DNA from: Sphingopyxis sp. JAI128
GTDB taxonomy: Bacteria; Pseudomonadota; Alphaproteobacteria; Sphingomonadales; Sphingomonadaceae
Length of the DNA: 64,000 nt
Reading direction: 5' to 3'
NCBI RefSeq assembly: GCF_014207235.1
Contig: NZ_JACHDA010000008.1
Location: 62,001-126,000, forward strand
Each line of letters begins with the position of its first letter. Position 1 is the stretch's first letter. Positions 44,733 through 54,130 of the stretch are shown here, piece after piece. The position numbers were made by a program, and so were the translations under genes. Under the pieces are notes generated by a model. It saw only the letters and a list, made by a program, of their open reading frames with translations, was not told the origin of the DNA and made no database searches.

Positions 44733-46321
44733 ACGAGACCTTCGACTGGAATCCGCCGACGCACTATAATTTCGCGCGCGACGCGATCGACCGGCTGGCA
44801 AAGGAACGGCCGGGCGACCGCGCGATGCTCTGGACCGACGGCGCCGGCACGCTGATCGACCGCAATTTCGCCGAATTGTCGGAGCATAGCGCGCGCGCCG
44901 CATCCGTTCTGCACGCCGCCGGGGTGAGGCGCGGCGACACCGTGCTGATCCTGATGTCGCGCGAAATCGAATGGTGGGAATTGATGCTCGCCTGCCTGCG
45001 GCTCGGCGCGATCGCTTCGCCCGGTACGGTCCAGCTGACTCCCAAAGACATCGCCTATCGCTGCGATGCGGCGCACGCGCGATGCATCGTCGCGGGAGTC
45101 GATGTCGCGCCGCGCGTCGATGAAACGCCGGTCGACGCGGCGATCCCGCTGATTCACGTCGGCGGCGCGCGCGCCGGGTGGATCGACTATGGCGCCGCAA
45201 AGGCGAACGCCGCGCCGCTCGCCGAGATCGCCGACACCGCGTTCGACGATCCCGCGCTCTGCTATTTCACCAGCGGCACGACGGGACAGCCCAAGATGAC
45301 GATCCACGGCGCGGGCTATCCGCTCGCGCACGAGATTACGGGCCGTTTCTGGCTCGATCTTGGCCCCGGCGACCTGCACTGGAATATGTCCGACACCGGC
45401 TGGGCAAAGGCGGCATGGAGCAGCCTGTTCGCGCCCTGGCTGATGGGCGCCGCGATCTTTGTCCACCACGCCCCCGGTTTCGATCCCGCCGCCGCGATGG
45501 ATCTGCTCGAACGTCATCCCGTGACGACGCTTTGCGCGCCGCCCACCGCTTACCGCATGTTCGTCCGCAGCGATCTGGACCGGCGGACTTTCCGGCATCT
45601 GCGCCACTGTGTCAGCGCGGGCGAGCCGCTGAATCCCGAAGTCATCGACCTGTGGAAGAAGGCAACCAGGCTCGATATCCACGATGGCTATGGCCAGACC
45701 GAAACGGTGCTGCTTTGCTGCAACCGGGCGGGCGCCGCGCGGCAGGGTGCGATGGGGCGGCCGACGCCGGGCATCGACCTGGCGGTGATCGGCCATGACG
45801 GCGCGGTCTTGCCGCCCAACGAGGAAGGCGACATTGCGCTGCGCGTCGGCGAGGGGCGCCCGCCGGGGCTTTTCCTTGGCTATCGCGGCGACCCCGATCG
45901 TACCGCGAGCGTGTTCCGCCATGGCTGGTACCTGACCGGCGACCGCGCGACGGTCGATGCCGACGGCTTTTTCTGGTTCGTCGGGCGCGCCGACGACGTC
46001 ATCCTGTCGTCGGGTTATCGCATCGGGCCGTTCGAGGTCGAAAGCGTGCTGTTCGAGCATGAGGCGGTCGCCGAAAGCGCGGTCGTCGCGAGCCCCGACC
46101 CGACGCGCGGCGAGGTGGTCAAGGCGTTCATCGTTCTCGCGGCGGGGCATCAGGCGTCCGACGAACTGGCGAAAGCGCTGCAGGACCATGTCAAACGAAC
46201 GACCGCGCCATACAAATATCCGCGCCGGATCGAATTTGTGGCAAGCCTGCCCAAGACGGTCAGCGGCAAGATTCGGCGCAAGGAATTGCGCGACAATGAA
46301 TTCAGGAATGGAATGGCATGA
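44729..46321 (+). CDS. Acyl-CoA synthetase, medium-chain (ACSM)-like
   Basis: AMP-forming ligase of 530 residues. Motifs: [14 protein letters not shown] (phosphate loop), [20 protein letters not shown] typical of the ACSM/MACS branch acting on medium-chain and aromatic acids, [42 protein letters not shown], and [13 protein letters not shown] with the catalytic lysine. It would turn the acid from the aldehyde dehydrogenase into the CoA ester. Coupled at both ends by ATGA overlaps. Confidence 0.92.
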   Translation: MNETFDWNPPTHYNFARDAIDRLAKERPGDRAMLWTDGAGTLIDRNFAELSEHSARAASVLHAAGVRRGDTVLILMSREIEWWELMLACLRLGAIASPGTVQLTPKDIAYRCDAAHARCIVAGVDVAPRVDETPVDAAIPLIHVGGARAGWIDYGAAKANAAPLAEIADTAFDDPALCYFTSGTTGQPKMTIHGAGYPLAHEITGRFWLDLGPGDLHWNMSDTGWAKAAWSSLFAPWLMGAAIFVHHAPGFDPAAAMDLLERHPVTTLCAPPTAYRMFVRSDLDRRTFRHLRHCVSAGEPLNPEVIDLWKKATRLDIHDGYGQTETVLLCCNRAGAARQGAMGRPTPGIDLAVIGHDGAVLPPNEEGDIALRVGEGRPPGLFLGYRGDPDRTASVFRHGWYLTGDRATVDADGFFWFVGRADDVILSSGYRIGPFEVESVLFEHEAVAESAVVASPDPTRGEVVKAFIVLAAGHQASDELAKALQDHVKRTTAPYKYPRRIEFVASLPKTVSGKIRRKELRDNEFRNGMA

Positions 46322-47994
46322 CCGACAGCATCGTTCGCGGAGATACGGGCGCCGCGTTGATCGAAATGACGATCGGCGACTGTTTCGACCGGACCGTCGC
46401 GCGCCATCCCGATAGCGAGGCGCTGGTGGTGCGCCACCAGTCGGTGCGCTGGAGCTGGCGCGAGCTCAAGGCGCGCGTCGATGCGGTCGCGGCGGGCCTG
46501 CTCGAACGCGGGCTGAAACCCGGCGACCGCGTCGGCATCTGGGCGCCCAATTGCGCCGAATGGGTCGTCGTCCAGCTCGCCACGGCCAAGGCGGGGCTGA
46601 TCCTCGTCAACATCAATCCCGCCTATCGCGTCGCCGAACTCGATTATGCATTGAACAAGGTCGGGTGCACGGCGCTGATCCTCGCGCCATCGCACAAGAG
46701 CAGCGACTATATCGCGATGCTCGGCGAACTGGCGCCGGAACTGCCGACATCGACCCCGGGAATGCTGCGCGCGGCGCGCCTGCCCGACCTGCGTCTCGTC
46801 ATCGCGCTGGGCGGCCGGGACCATGCCGGTTGCCTGCCGTTCGACGCGCTCGCCAGCGCCGACACGGGCCCGCTTGCGGATGTCCGGCTCGATCCCGCCA
46901 TGCCGGTCAATATCCAGTTCACCAGCGGCACCACCGGCTTTCCTAAAGGCGCCACGCTGTCGCACCGCAATATCCTCAACAATGGCGCCTTCGTCGGCGC
47001 GCGCATCGGGCTCAAGGCGACGGATCGGCTGTGCATTCCCGTGCCGCTTTACCATTGTTTCGGCATGGTGATGGGCAATCTGGCCTGCGCGGTACATGGC
47101 GCGACGATGATCTATCCGGCCGAGGCCTTCGATCCGCACGCCGTTCTCGAAACCGTCGAGGCCGAACGTTGCACCGCGCTTTACGGTGTACCGACGATGT
47201 TCATCGCCGCGCTTGCGCATCCCGATTTCGACCGGTTCGACCTTTCTTCGCTGCGCACCGGGATCATGGCGGGATCGCCCTGCCCGATGACGGTGATGCG
47301 CGAGGTGATCGACCGGATGCATATGGACCAGGTCACGATCGCCTATGGCATGACCGAAACCAGCCCTGTCAGTTTCCAGAGCGACACCGACGATCCGCTC
47401 GATCTGCGCGTATCGACGGTCGGTCGTATCCAGCCGCATCTCGAGGTCAAGCTGATCGACCTGGCTGGCGAGGCCGTGCCGCGCGGACAGACGGGCGAGC
47501 TTTGCACGCGCGGCTATTCGGTCATGCTCGGCTATTGGGACGATCCGGATCGCACGGCGGAAGCAATCGATGCCGAGGGCTGGATGCACACCGGCGATCT
47601 GGCGACGATCGACGAGGCGGGATATTGCCGGATCGTCGGCCGCATCAAGGACATGGTGATCCGCGGCGGCGAGAATATCTATCCGCGCGAGATCGAGGAA
47701 TATCTGATGACGCACGACGATATCGTCGATGCGCAATGCGTCGGCGTGCCCGACGATAAATATGGCGAAGAGCTGTCGGCCTGGATCATCCTGCGCGCGG
47801 GAGCCGTCCTGACCGCCGAAGAAGTGCGCGATTTTTGCCGGGGCCGCATCGCGCATTACAAGATCCCGCGCCACATCCTGTTCGTCGAGAGCTTTCCAAT
47901 GACGGTGACCGGCAAGGTGCAGAAATTCGCTATGCGCGAACAGACGCTCCAGTTGCTGAACGACGCGAGACAGTCAGCGACGGCGAGGAACTGA
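46318..47994 (+). CDS. Acyl-CoA synthetase, FadD/ACSF2-like
   Basis: Second AMP-forming ligase of the operon, 558 residues. Motifs: [16 protein letters not shown] near residue 201, [52 protein letters not shown] and [15 protein letters not shown] with the catalytic lysine. This is the ACSF2/3-methylmercaptopropionyl-type branch, different from the ACSM-like enzyme before it, so the operon has two ligases of different specificity. It is the last gene of the plus-strand run and convergent with the Rap1a-like gene. Confidence 0.92.
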   Translation: MTDSIVRGDTGAALIEMTIGDCFDRTVARHPDSEALVVRHQSVRWSWRELKARVDAVAAGLLERGLKPGDRVGIWAPNCAEWVVVQLATAKAGLILVNINPAYRVAELDYALNKVGCTALILAPSHKSSDYIAMLGELAPELPTSTPGMLRAARLPDLRLVIALGGRDHAGCLPFDALASADTGPLADVRLDPAMPVNIQFTSGTTGFPKGATLSHRNILNNGAFVGARIGLKATDRLCIPVPLYHCFGMVMGNLACAVHGATMIYPAEAFDPHAVLETVEAERCTALYGVPTMFIAALAHPDFDRFDLSSLRTGIMAGSPCPMTVMREVIDRMHMDQVTIAYGMTETSPVSFQSDTDDPLDLRVSTVGRIQPHLEVKLIDLAGEAVPRGQTGELCTRGYSVMLGYWDDPDRTAEAIDAEGWMHTGDLATIDEAGYCRIVGRIKDMVIRGGENIYPREIEEYLMTHDDIVDAQCVGVPDDKYGEELSAWIILRAGAVLTAEEVRDFCRGRIAHYKIPRHILFVESFPMTVTGKVQKFAMREQTLQLLNDARQSATARN

Positions 47995-48014
47995 GCAGCC
48001 GGGCCAAGGGGAAC

Positions 48015-48431
48015 TCACCGCGGCTTGGGCGCGGACATATACAGGCCGTCGGTGGCGGGGTCGATCGACAACACGGGCGAACTTTCGCAGGGAAAGGCGG
48101 CATTCATCGCCATCAGGAACAGAAGGTGCGTCGAAATGTGCCGTATCGCAGGATTGTCGCGCAGGAATGTGTGGAACCGGTCGCGATGCTGTTCATAGGG
48201 GGCGCCCGGCGGCAGGCAATATATCGCCTCTTCGGGCGCCTGGCCCATGTTTATGACGGGGGCGTCGGCGATGCCCATGAAATATCCGATGCACGCGCTA
48301 TAATCCTCCGAACCCGCGACGCATTGATTGTAATAGGAATCGCCCCTCGCCAGGCTTTCGCGCATCTGAAAAGCGGCGCCGGGTGTCGGCGCCGTTCCGG
48401 CGAGCAGCGCCAACGCAAGCAGTCGTTTCAA
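48015..48431 (-). CDS. Secreted Rap1a/Tai-family-like protein
   Basis: Small exported protein of 138 residues: signal peptide (MKRLLALALLAGTAPTPGAA), then a compact helical domain with ACIGYFMGIADA and EEAIYCLPPG, the cysteine-bearing pattern of the Rap1a/Tai family. Some members are immunity proteins for type VI effectors, but many are orphan periplasmic proteins. No effector gene lies next to it here, so an immunity role is unsupported. Four cysteines could form two disulfides. Confidence 0.65.
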   Translation of the reverse strand: MKRLLALALLAGTAPTPGAAFQMRESLARGDSYYNQCVAGSEDYSACIGYFMGIADAPVINMGQAPEEAIYCLPPGAPYEQHRDRFHTFLRDNPAIRHISTHLLFLMAMNAAFPCESSPVLSIDPATDGLYMSAPKPR

Positions 48432-48778
48432 TCGCCCTCTCCGATAGTCTGTGTGGCCGCCTTATAGCCGATGCGGCCCGATGAGGGCCAACAGGATTTG
48501 GACCGCTATGCATCGGGTCGTCTTGTGCTGACGGCGCCTTCCGAACGGGTTGCGAGCCCGCCAGCGTTCCCGCGACCCGCGCGCAATGCTCCTCGCGTCA
48601 TTGAACACGCTCGCGGCTTCGCCCCCCCAGCCGCGCAGCGCAGCGCGCGCAATTTTGCCGAAGCGGTCCGCACCGCTCGCAACCTGCCGCGCGCCGGATC
48701 GTTGCGTCTGTCGGGGTAATGCGCAATCCGCCCGCCCGACGGGGCACCATCAAGGGAAAGCAGGAGGAATCTGGCACC
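48432..48778. other. Divergent intergenic region, nothing recognised
   Basis: About 350 bases between the Rap1a-like gene and the Crp/Fnr gene. Open frames here are short and unlike proteins. It must contain two divergent promoters; I could not identify convincing boxes, and there is no EcfG-type GGAAC/CGTT pair. Confidence 0.4.
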
Positions 48779-49519
48779 ATGTTCGATCGCGACACGGCCC
48801 CGCCGGGAATGGGAATCTTTCTTGCCAAACTGCTCAGCCACAGCCTTCTTTCGACGGAGGACCAGGCGGCCATCGCCGCGCTGCCGCACCAGACACGGCA
48901 TCTTGAACCCAATGACTATATCCTGCGCGAGGGCGACCCCTCGGACATCTGCCCGGTGCTGCGGTCGGGCTTTGCCTACCGACAGAAGATAACCGCCAGC
49001 GGCGGGCGCGAGATCGTTTCGATCAAGATTCCCGGCGATCCGCTCGATTTTCAATCGATGTATCTTCGCACGGTCGATCACAACCTCCAGGCGCTGACCG
49101 CTGTCGAGCTTACCGTCATCATGATTTCCGATTTCGAACGGCTGGTGCAGGCGCGCCCAGCGATCGCGCGCGCCGTCATGGTCGATATTCTGATCGAAGC
49201 CTCGATCGGCCGCGAATGGCTTCTCAACAATGGCCGCCGGAATGCGCTCGCGCGCCTGGCGCATCTCTTCTGCGAGCTTCACTTCCGGCTGCACGACACG
49301 GGATCGGGCGGGCTCGACATTCGCAAAATGCCACTCACGCAGGAACAACTCGCCGACGTGCTCGGGTTGACCCCGGTCCATGTGAACCGGACGCTGAAGG
49401 CGCTGGAACGTTCGGGTGGCATCGCCCGCGACGGCCGCGGCATTCGTATCGCCGATCTGAAATCGCTGATCGCCACCGCGGAATTTTCAGACCTCTACCT
49501 CCACCGCGACCAGTCCTGA
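48779..49519 (+). CDS. Crp/Fnr-family transcriptional regulator
   Basis: DNA-binding regulator of 246 residues with an N-terminal cyclic-nucleotide-binding-like beta-roll (HLEPNDYILREGDPSDICPV, then RSGFAYRQKITASGGREIVS), a long dimerisation helix and a C-terminal winged helix (MPLTQEQLADVLGLTPVHVN, RTLKALERSGGI). It lacks the Fnr cysteine cluster. Sphingomonads carry many of these, often near stress genes. ATG 48779 with an AGGAGG upstream is chosen; the frame is open back to an ATG at 48719. The small DUF6894 gene follows after 19 bases, probably in the same transcript. Confidence 0.88.
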   Translation: MFDRDTAPPGMGIFLAKLLSHSLLSTEDQAAIAALPHQTRHLEPNDYILREGDPSDICPVLRSGFAYRQKITASGGREIVSIKIPGDPLDFQSMYLRTVDHNLQALTAVELTVIMISDFERLVQARPAIARAVMVDILIEASIGREWLLNNGRRNALARLAHLFCELHFRLHDTGSGGLDIRKMPLTQEQLADVLGLTPVHVNRTLKALERSGGIARDGRGIRIADLKSLIATAEFSDLYLHRDQS

Positions 49520-49538
49520 CCCCGAAGGAGCAGAAGAG

Positions 49539-49802
49539 ATGGGACGTTATTTCTTCCACACCCGCGACGGCCACAAGGAGATCGACGAGGTCGGCGTCGA
49601 CCTTCTCGACGATGCGGCTGCAAGACTGGAGGCGGTGCGTTATTGCGGAAGCCTTCTCGCGGACGACCCGCACATCCTGCGGCACGGCCAACTGCTGCGG
49701 GTCGAGTGCGTCGACGATGCGGGACGACTGCTTTACACGCTGCTGGTGACGTCGGTCGACGCGAACGGGAATCTGGCGACCCTCGCGTCCGGGGCCGAGT
49801 GA
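49539..49802 (+). CDS. DUF6894-family small protein
   Basis: An 87-residue acidic cytoplasmic protein with the DUF6894 pattern: MGRYFFHTRDGHKEIDEVGV, DDAAARLEAVRYCG and a C-terminal VECVDDAGRLLYTLLV. Function is unknown; such genes are widespread in Rhizobiales and Sphingomonadales, frequently next to stress regulators. A good AGGAG-type ribosome-binding site precedes the ATG, and the Crp/Fnr gene ends 19 bases upstream. Confidence 0.8.
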   Translation: MGRYFFHTRDGHKEIDEVGVDLLDDAAARLEAVRYCGSLLADDPHILRHGQLLRVECVDDAGRLLYTLLVTSVDANGNLATLASGAE

Positions 49803-49989
49803 AGAGGCAGCGGCCAACCGGCACCTCCGATTCCCCCCATACCCCCCATTTGTCCCGGCACACCATTCGGCCGAAGCAAACATGCGGATGGCGGATGGCG
49901 TACCGCGGGCGCAATTGCTGCCGATAAATCATAAGATTGACTTATGTTATGCCAGCGATTTTCCGCGGACGGAAATAGGGGTGCAAGGC

Positions 49990-50014
49990 GGAACAGTGGC
50001 GACCATCCGGCGTT
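49990..50014 (+). promoter_or_regulatory. EcfG-type general-stress promoter of csbD
   Basis: GGAAC (49990-49994) followed after exactly 16 bases by CGTT (50011-50014), the consensus of alphaproteobacterial EcfG sigma factors (GGAAC-N16/17-CGTT). It ends 29 bases before the CsbD start codon, a normal leader length, so CsbD would be under PhyR/NepR/EcfG general-stress control. Confidence 0.75.
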
Positions 50015-50043
50015 GGTTGAACGAACTTCAACGGAGAATGGCC

Positions 50044-50241
50044 ATGAACAGCGACACGATCAAGGGTAACTGGGAACAGGTGAAAGGTCACGTCCAGAAG
50101 AAATGGGGCGAACTCACCAGCGACGAGATCGACCAGATCAACGGCAACCGCAAGATCCTTTCCGGAAAGATTCAGGAAAAATACGGCCGGGCACAGGATG
50201 AAGCCGACCGTGAGATCGACGAATTCGAAAACAGTTACTGA
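50044..50241 (+). CDS. CsbD-family stress protein
   Basis: A 65-residue hydrophilic protein with the CsbD pattern: MNSDTIKGNWEQVKGHVQKK, WGELTSDEIDQINGN and a charged helical C-terminus. CsbD-like proteins accumulate under general stress; the biochemical role is unknown. ATG 50044 is favoured by GGAG eight bases upstream; ATG 50038 is too close to it. It is preceded by an EcfG-type promoter and followed by a strong intrinsic terminator, so it is a single-gene transcript. Confidence 0.9.
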   Translation: MNSDTIKGNWEQVKGHVQKKWGELTSDEIDQINGNRKILSGKIQEKYGRAQDEADREIDEFENSY

Positions 50242-50260
50242 TCCTTCCTGGGCCAAAGGA

Positions 50261-50294
50261 AAGTCCGCGTGGCCATGCCCCGCGGGCTTTTTTT
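50261..50294 (+). terminator. Intrinsic terminator after csbD
   Basis: AGTCCGCG (50262-50269) pairs with CGCGGGCT (50281-50288) apart from one G-T wobble, with a loop of about eleven bases, and is followed by a run of seven T (50288-50294). It lies 20 bases after the csbD stop. Confidence 0.8.
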
Positions 50295-50495
50295 GCGCAA
50301 TCCGCCGGGGAATGACAACGAGATACTGTCCGCGCCCGTGGATTGCGACGCGCTTGCGGCAGGCGTCCAAATCTAACATGATCGAACCGCAGCCGCAGGC
50401 ATTTCACAGCCTATCCGCGCCCAAACGGTACCTGCCGGCAACTCGCGGGAAGAAATACAAGCAACCTTCGCATTAAGTCTGCATATGCTGACCAT

Positions 50496-52292
50496 ATGTT
50501 CGCTATCGACTCCCTCCTCGTTAAAATCGCCCTGATCGGCGTCATCGGTATCGGCGCGCAATGGATCGCCTGGCGCACGGGTCGTCCAGCCATCGCGCTG
50601 ATGCTGATCGCCGGGATCCTCGCCGGCCCCATATTGGGCCTGATCGACCCCGAACGCGACTTTGGAAGCCTGCGCGAACCGATCATCAAGCTCGCCGTGG
50701 CCGTCATCCTCTTCGAAGGCGGGTTGAGCCTCAAATTCCGCGAACTGAGACATGCGGGAATCGCGGTCTTCATGCTTGTCTTCGTCGGCGTGCCCGTGGG
50801 CTGGGCTCTCGGAACAGCCGCGGCCTATTATGGCGCCGGATTGTCGTTGGAGCTCGCCGCGCTGTTCGGTGGGGTGATGGTCGTAACCGGCCCCACGGTC
50901 ATCGTGCCGCTGCTCCGTTCGTTGAACATCGCACCGCGCGTCAAGCATATGCTGAAATGGGAAGCGATCGTGAACGACCCGATCGGCGCGCTGCTCGCGG
51001 TCGGCGTCTACAGCTATGTCATTCATGGCGGGGCCGAGGCGAACACGGCGTCGATCGTGATCGATGTCGTTGCGGCCAGCACGCTCGCGATCGTTATCGG
51101 TACCGCCGCAGGCTTTTTGCTGACCTGGGCCTTCCCGCGCGGCTGGGTTCCCGAATATCTGAAGGCGCCGGTCCTGCTGACGACAGTGATCGCGGTATTC
51201 GTCCTGTCCGATCTCGTGATGCACGAAACCGGGCTGATCACCGTAACGGTGATGGGCGTCGTGATGGCCAACCGCGAAACCTATTCGAGCCACGCGCTGC
51301 TGCGCTTCAAGGAGGATCTGACCATCCTGCTGGTGTCGGGGGTCTTCATCATCCTGGCCGCGACGCTGGACTGGGAGGTCGTGCGCAACTTCGAGTTGCG
51401 TTTCGTCGTCTTCCTGCTCCTGCTCCTCTTCGTGGTCCGCCCGCTCACGATCATGACCGCGCTGCTCTTTACCAGGATACCGTTCAAGGAGCGGCTCTTC
51501 GTCGCGTGGATCGCACCGCGCGGGATCGTCGCGGTCGCGGTGACCGGCCTCTTTGCGCTGCGCCTCTCGGAGACGGGAGTTGCAGGGGCCGAAGCGCTGG
51601 TGCCGCTCGGCTTTGGCGTGGTGATCGCGACCATCTTCGCGCATGGCTTCACCGCCGCGAGCTTTGCGCGCTGGCTGGGGCTCGATCGCGGCAAGGGCGA
51701 CGGCATCCTGCTGGTGGGGTCGAACGGCTGGACGATTGCGTTCGCCGAATTCGTCAAGGCGCAAGACCGGTCGGTGCTGATCGCCGATACGAGCAAATTT
51801 GCGCTCCGTGCGGCGCGGCGCGCCGATATTCCCGTTTATGAGGGAGATATTCTGGAGGAGACGCACGATGACCGGATCGACATGGGCCAGTTTCAGCAAT
51901 TGATCGCCGCGACGGACAACGACAGCTACAACGCGCTCGTCTGCAGCGAGCTGGCGCCCGAAATCGGCCACGACCGGGTGAGCCGTACGGTCGGGGAATC
52001 GCGCTCGGCGAGCCGACGTCGCGGCCGGGTCTTCACGTTCAGCGGCCTGCCCATCGAGGCGATGCTCGATCGCCTTCAAGCAGGGTGGACGTTCGGCCGC
52101 ACTCGCATCACCGAGAAATTCACCTATGCGCAATTCGTCGCGCGGATGAAAAACAGCGGTGGCGAAAGCCTCGCAGTGACGCGGGCCTCGGGCGAAGTCG
52201 CGATCTTCTCTACCGACCACCGCCCGACCGTGGAGCCCGGCGACACGATCTGGACCTTCGTACCGCCCACCATTCCCGCCCGCGACGGCTGA
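50496..52292 (+). CDS. CPA1-family Na+/H+ antiporter with RCK-like C-terminus
   Basis: Cation/proton antiporter of 598 residues. The N-terminal two thirds are about twelve or thirteen membrane helices with family motifs: VILFEGGLSLKFRELR, VTGPTVIVPLLRSLN, EAIVNDPIGALLAVG (single transport aspartate, as in electroneutral CPA1) and WIAPRGIVAVAVTGL. A cytoplasmic domain from about residue 405 starts like a Rossmann/TrkA-N (RCK) fold (GILLVGSNGWTIAF, then RSVLIADTS and ADIPVYEGDI), but the glycine loop is degenerate. A TrkA-C-like end follows. It probably contributes to pH and sodium tolerance. Confidence 0.9.
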   Translation: MFAIDSLLVKIALIGVIGIGAQWIAWRTGRPAIALMLIAGILAGPILGLIDPERDFGSLREPIIKLAVAVILFEGGLSLKFRELRHAGIAVFMLVFVGVPVGWALGTAAAYYGAGLSLELAALFGGVMVVTGPTVIVPLLRSLNIAPRVKHMLKWEAIVNDPIGALLAVGVYSYVIHGGAEANTASIVIDVVAASTLAIVIGTAAGFLLTWAFPRGWVPEYLKAPVLLTTVIAVFVLSDLVMHETGLITVTVMGVVMANRETYSSHALLRFKEDLTILLVSGVFIILAATLDWEVVRNFELRFVVFLLLLLFVVRPLTIMTALLFTRIPFKERLFVAWIAPRGIVAVAVTGLFALRLSETGVAGAEALVPLGFGVVIATIFAHGFTAASFARWLGLDRGKGDGILLVGSNGWTIAFAEFVKAQDRSVLIADTSKFALRAARRADIPVYEGDILEETHDDRIDMGQFQQLIAATDNDSYNALVCSELAPEIGHDRVSRTVGESRSASRRRGRVFTFSGLPIEAMLDRLQAGWTFGRTRITEKFTYAQFVARMKNSGGESLAVTRASGEVAIFSTDHRPTVEPGDTIWTFVPPTIPARDG

Positions 52293-52313
52293 TCGGGCCG
52301 CCGGCGCAGCTTT

Positions 52314-53333
52314 TCAGCGCGCCACATCCCGGGCGGCGGCGGATGTCCCCATCAATGCGGAGCGGGAAAAGGGCGCGAAATCGCCCCGCAGTCCATGTTT
52401 GAGCGCGGCTAGCGCGAGGCCGTTCGTTGCGGCGTCGGCCAGGCCCTGCCCCTGCCACAACCCGTCCAGAACCCCGGCGGCAAAGGCATCGCCCGTGCCG
52501 ATACGGTCGACGATCGGGGTAATGAGCGCCGGCTCGCTGCTGCCACCCTCGGTCCGCGTATCGATACGCGCGGTCAGGCGGTGGGTGTCCGCGCTGACGA
52601 TATCCCGCGCCGTCGATGCGACATATTCGAGCGCGGGAAAGGCCTCCAGCAAGGCGAGCGCCGCTTCGCGGCGGCGGTCCTCGCCGTCGCCCGAAAATTC
52701 CTGTCCCAACAGCAGCGCCGCATCGCGGTGGTTGCCGAACAGCATCGTCGCCTGCGCGATAATCGGCCGCAAGATAGCCGCGGGATCGGGCTGCCAGCGC
52801 TCCCAGAGGCGGCCGCGCCAATTGCCGTCGAACGACACGCCGATCCCTGCGGCGCGCGCGCTTGTCACTGCCGCGAGCGCGGCCTCGGCGCTGCCCGGTC
52901 CCAGCGCCGGCGTCACGCCCGACACATGCAACCAGTCCGCACCCGACAGCAGGCGACCCCAATCCCAATCGTCCGCCGCAACCTCGGCAAAAGCCGAACC
53001 CGCGCGATCATAGACGACGTCGGCGGGCCGCATGGGCCCCGCCGGGATGTGATAATAAAGGCCCATGCGCCCGGCCGGGCGCAGCACGGATTGCATAGCG
53101 ACGCCGTGGCGGCGCATCTCGCCCAGCACACCGTCGCCGATCGGGCCCGCTGGGATGGCGCTGATCATTGTCGAGCGGCGGCCCAGCGCGGCGAGCGCAA
53201 CCGCAACATTCGCCTCGGCACCGCCGACATGCGCGTCGAAGCGCGGCGATTGCAGCGGCAGTTCGCCGCACGGCACCGACACGCGCATGACCACCTCGCC
53301 AAAACAGGCGATATTTCTAGGAGACTGCATCAT
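52314..53333 (-). CDS. kdgK: 2-dehydro-3-deoxygluconokinase (KDG kinase)
   Basis: Phosphorylates 2-keto-3-deoxy-D-gluconate to KDPG, feeding the Entner-Doudoroff aldolase (not in the window). The 339-residue PfkB-family kinase has FDAHVGGAEANVAVALAALG near the N-terminus and DRIGTGDAFAAGVLDGLWQG with the catalytic aspartate near the C-terminus. The start overlaps the hydratase gene stop (ATGATGA). It is the last gene of the GntR-hydratase-kdgK operon and is the common exit of alginate and other uronate pathways, matching the lyase operon upstream. Confidence 0.9.
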   Translation of the reverse strand: MMQSPRNIACFGEVVMRVSVPCGELPLQSPRFDAHVGGAEANVAVALAALGRRSTMISAIPAGPIGDGVLGEMRRHGVAMQSVLRPAGRMGLYYHIPAGPMRPADVVYDRAGSAFAEVAADDWDWGRLLSGADWLHVSGVTPALGPGSAEAALAAVTSARAAGIGVSFDGNWRGRLWERWQPDPAAILRPIIAQATMLFGNHRDAALLLGQEFSGDGEDRRREAALALLEAFPALEYVASTARDIVSADTHRLTARIDTRTEGGSSEPALITPIVDRIGTGDAFAAGVLDGLWQGQGLADAATNGLALAALKHGLRGDFAPFSRSALMGTSAAARDVAR

Positions 53334-54130
53334 TTCTTGAATCCGGTTTCCGCGACAGCAAGGCAGGAAATCTGGACCGAAGGGCCGAAACGCGCCGTCG
53401 CCGTCTCGCCGACCGCGATCGGATGGACGCCAGTAATGGCCCCGGCAGAAATCCACTGTCCCGCCGCCAGTTCGATAATATCGCGTCGATGGAGCTCGAC
53501 GAGGAAATTGAGCGACCCCCACGGGCCGTCGAGAATATCGATCGGACGTCCCACCCCGACCATATTGTCATCGATCCGCGTTTCGACGGCGATGTCGGTA
53601 AAATCGCCCATATCGAGGGTCGGGCCGAGCAGAAGGCCGTTGTTGATCCCGATATCGGCGACGATGCCATAGGGCGCATGCGCGTGGACGTCGGGCGCGG
53701 GCGAACTGGCGACCTCGAAACCGGCGCGGATTTCGTCTATCCATGCGGCGCCGTCGTCCACGCCCGTCACGGGCGCTTCGGGGACCGCGCGAAGGCGCAG
53801 CATGACCTCGGCCTCGATCGCGGCTGCCCCGTCCGCAAAGACTGCCGCTTCGCCTGGGGCATCGCCATCCAGCACGGCCATGCGCAGCACCGGACCAGCG
53901 ATCCGCTCGGCACCGAGCCGATCCACGCGCGCCGGGGGAATACGCCCCACCTTCCAGCCGAGGACGGGCGCGCCCAGCGCGGCGCTCAGCCGTCGCTGGA
54001 TCGCATAGGCATCGGTCAGCGTCGCCGGCACGGGGTCCGGAAAGGCCGGTAGCGCCCGTCCCGTCAGACGCGCCTCGAGCAGCGCCGCGACCGGGTCCGG
54101 TGCGGCCGGTAAAGACGATGGATCGCTCAT
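53330..54130 (-). CDS. 2-keto-4-pentenoate hydratase-like (FAH superfamily) protein
   Basis: A 266-residue protein of the MhpD/HpcG branch of the fumarylacetoacetate-hydrolase superfamily. It shows LGWKVGR, the metal-ligand pair in AAIEAEVMLRLR, YGIVADIGINNGLLLGP and GQWISAGAITGVHPI. Relatives hydrate 2-hydroxypenta-2,4-dienoate in aromatic meta-cleavage. Here it sits between a GntR regulator and KDG kinase with no aromatic genes nearby, so it more likely acts on a 2-keto-3-deoxy sugar acid or an unsaturated uronate derivative. This is inference. Translationally coupled to both neighbours (TGATG, ATGA). Confidence 0.8.
   Translation of the reverse strand: MSDPSSLPAAPDPVAALLEARLTGRALPAFPDPVPATLTDAYAIQRRLSAALGAPVLGWKVGRIPPARVDRLGAERIAGPVLRMAVLDGDAPGEAAVFADGAAAIEAEVMLRLRAVPEAPVTGVDDGAAWIDEIRAGFEVASSPAPDVHAHAPYGIVADIGINNGLLLGPTLDMGDFTDIAVETRIDDNMVGVGRPIDILDGPWGSLNFLVELHRRDIIELAAGQWISAGAITGVHPIAVGETATARFGPSVQISCLAVAETGFKK

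Noticed and set aside
48015..48431. Type VI immunity protein
   Set aside because: The fold pattern fits the Rap1a/Tai family, but no effector, VgrG or PAAR gene is nearby, so the immunity role is not supported.
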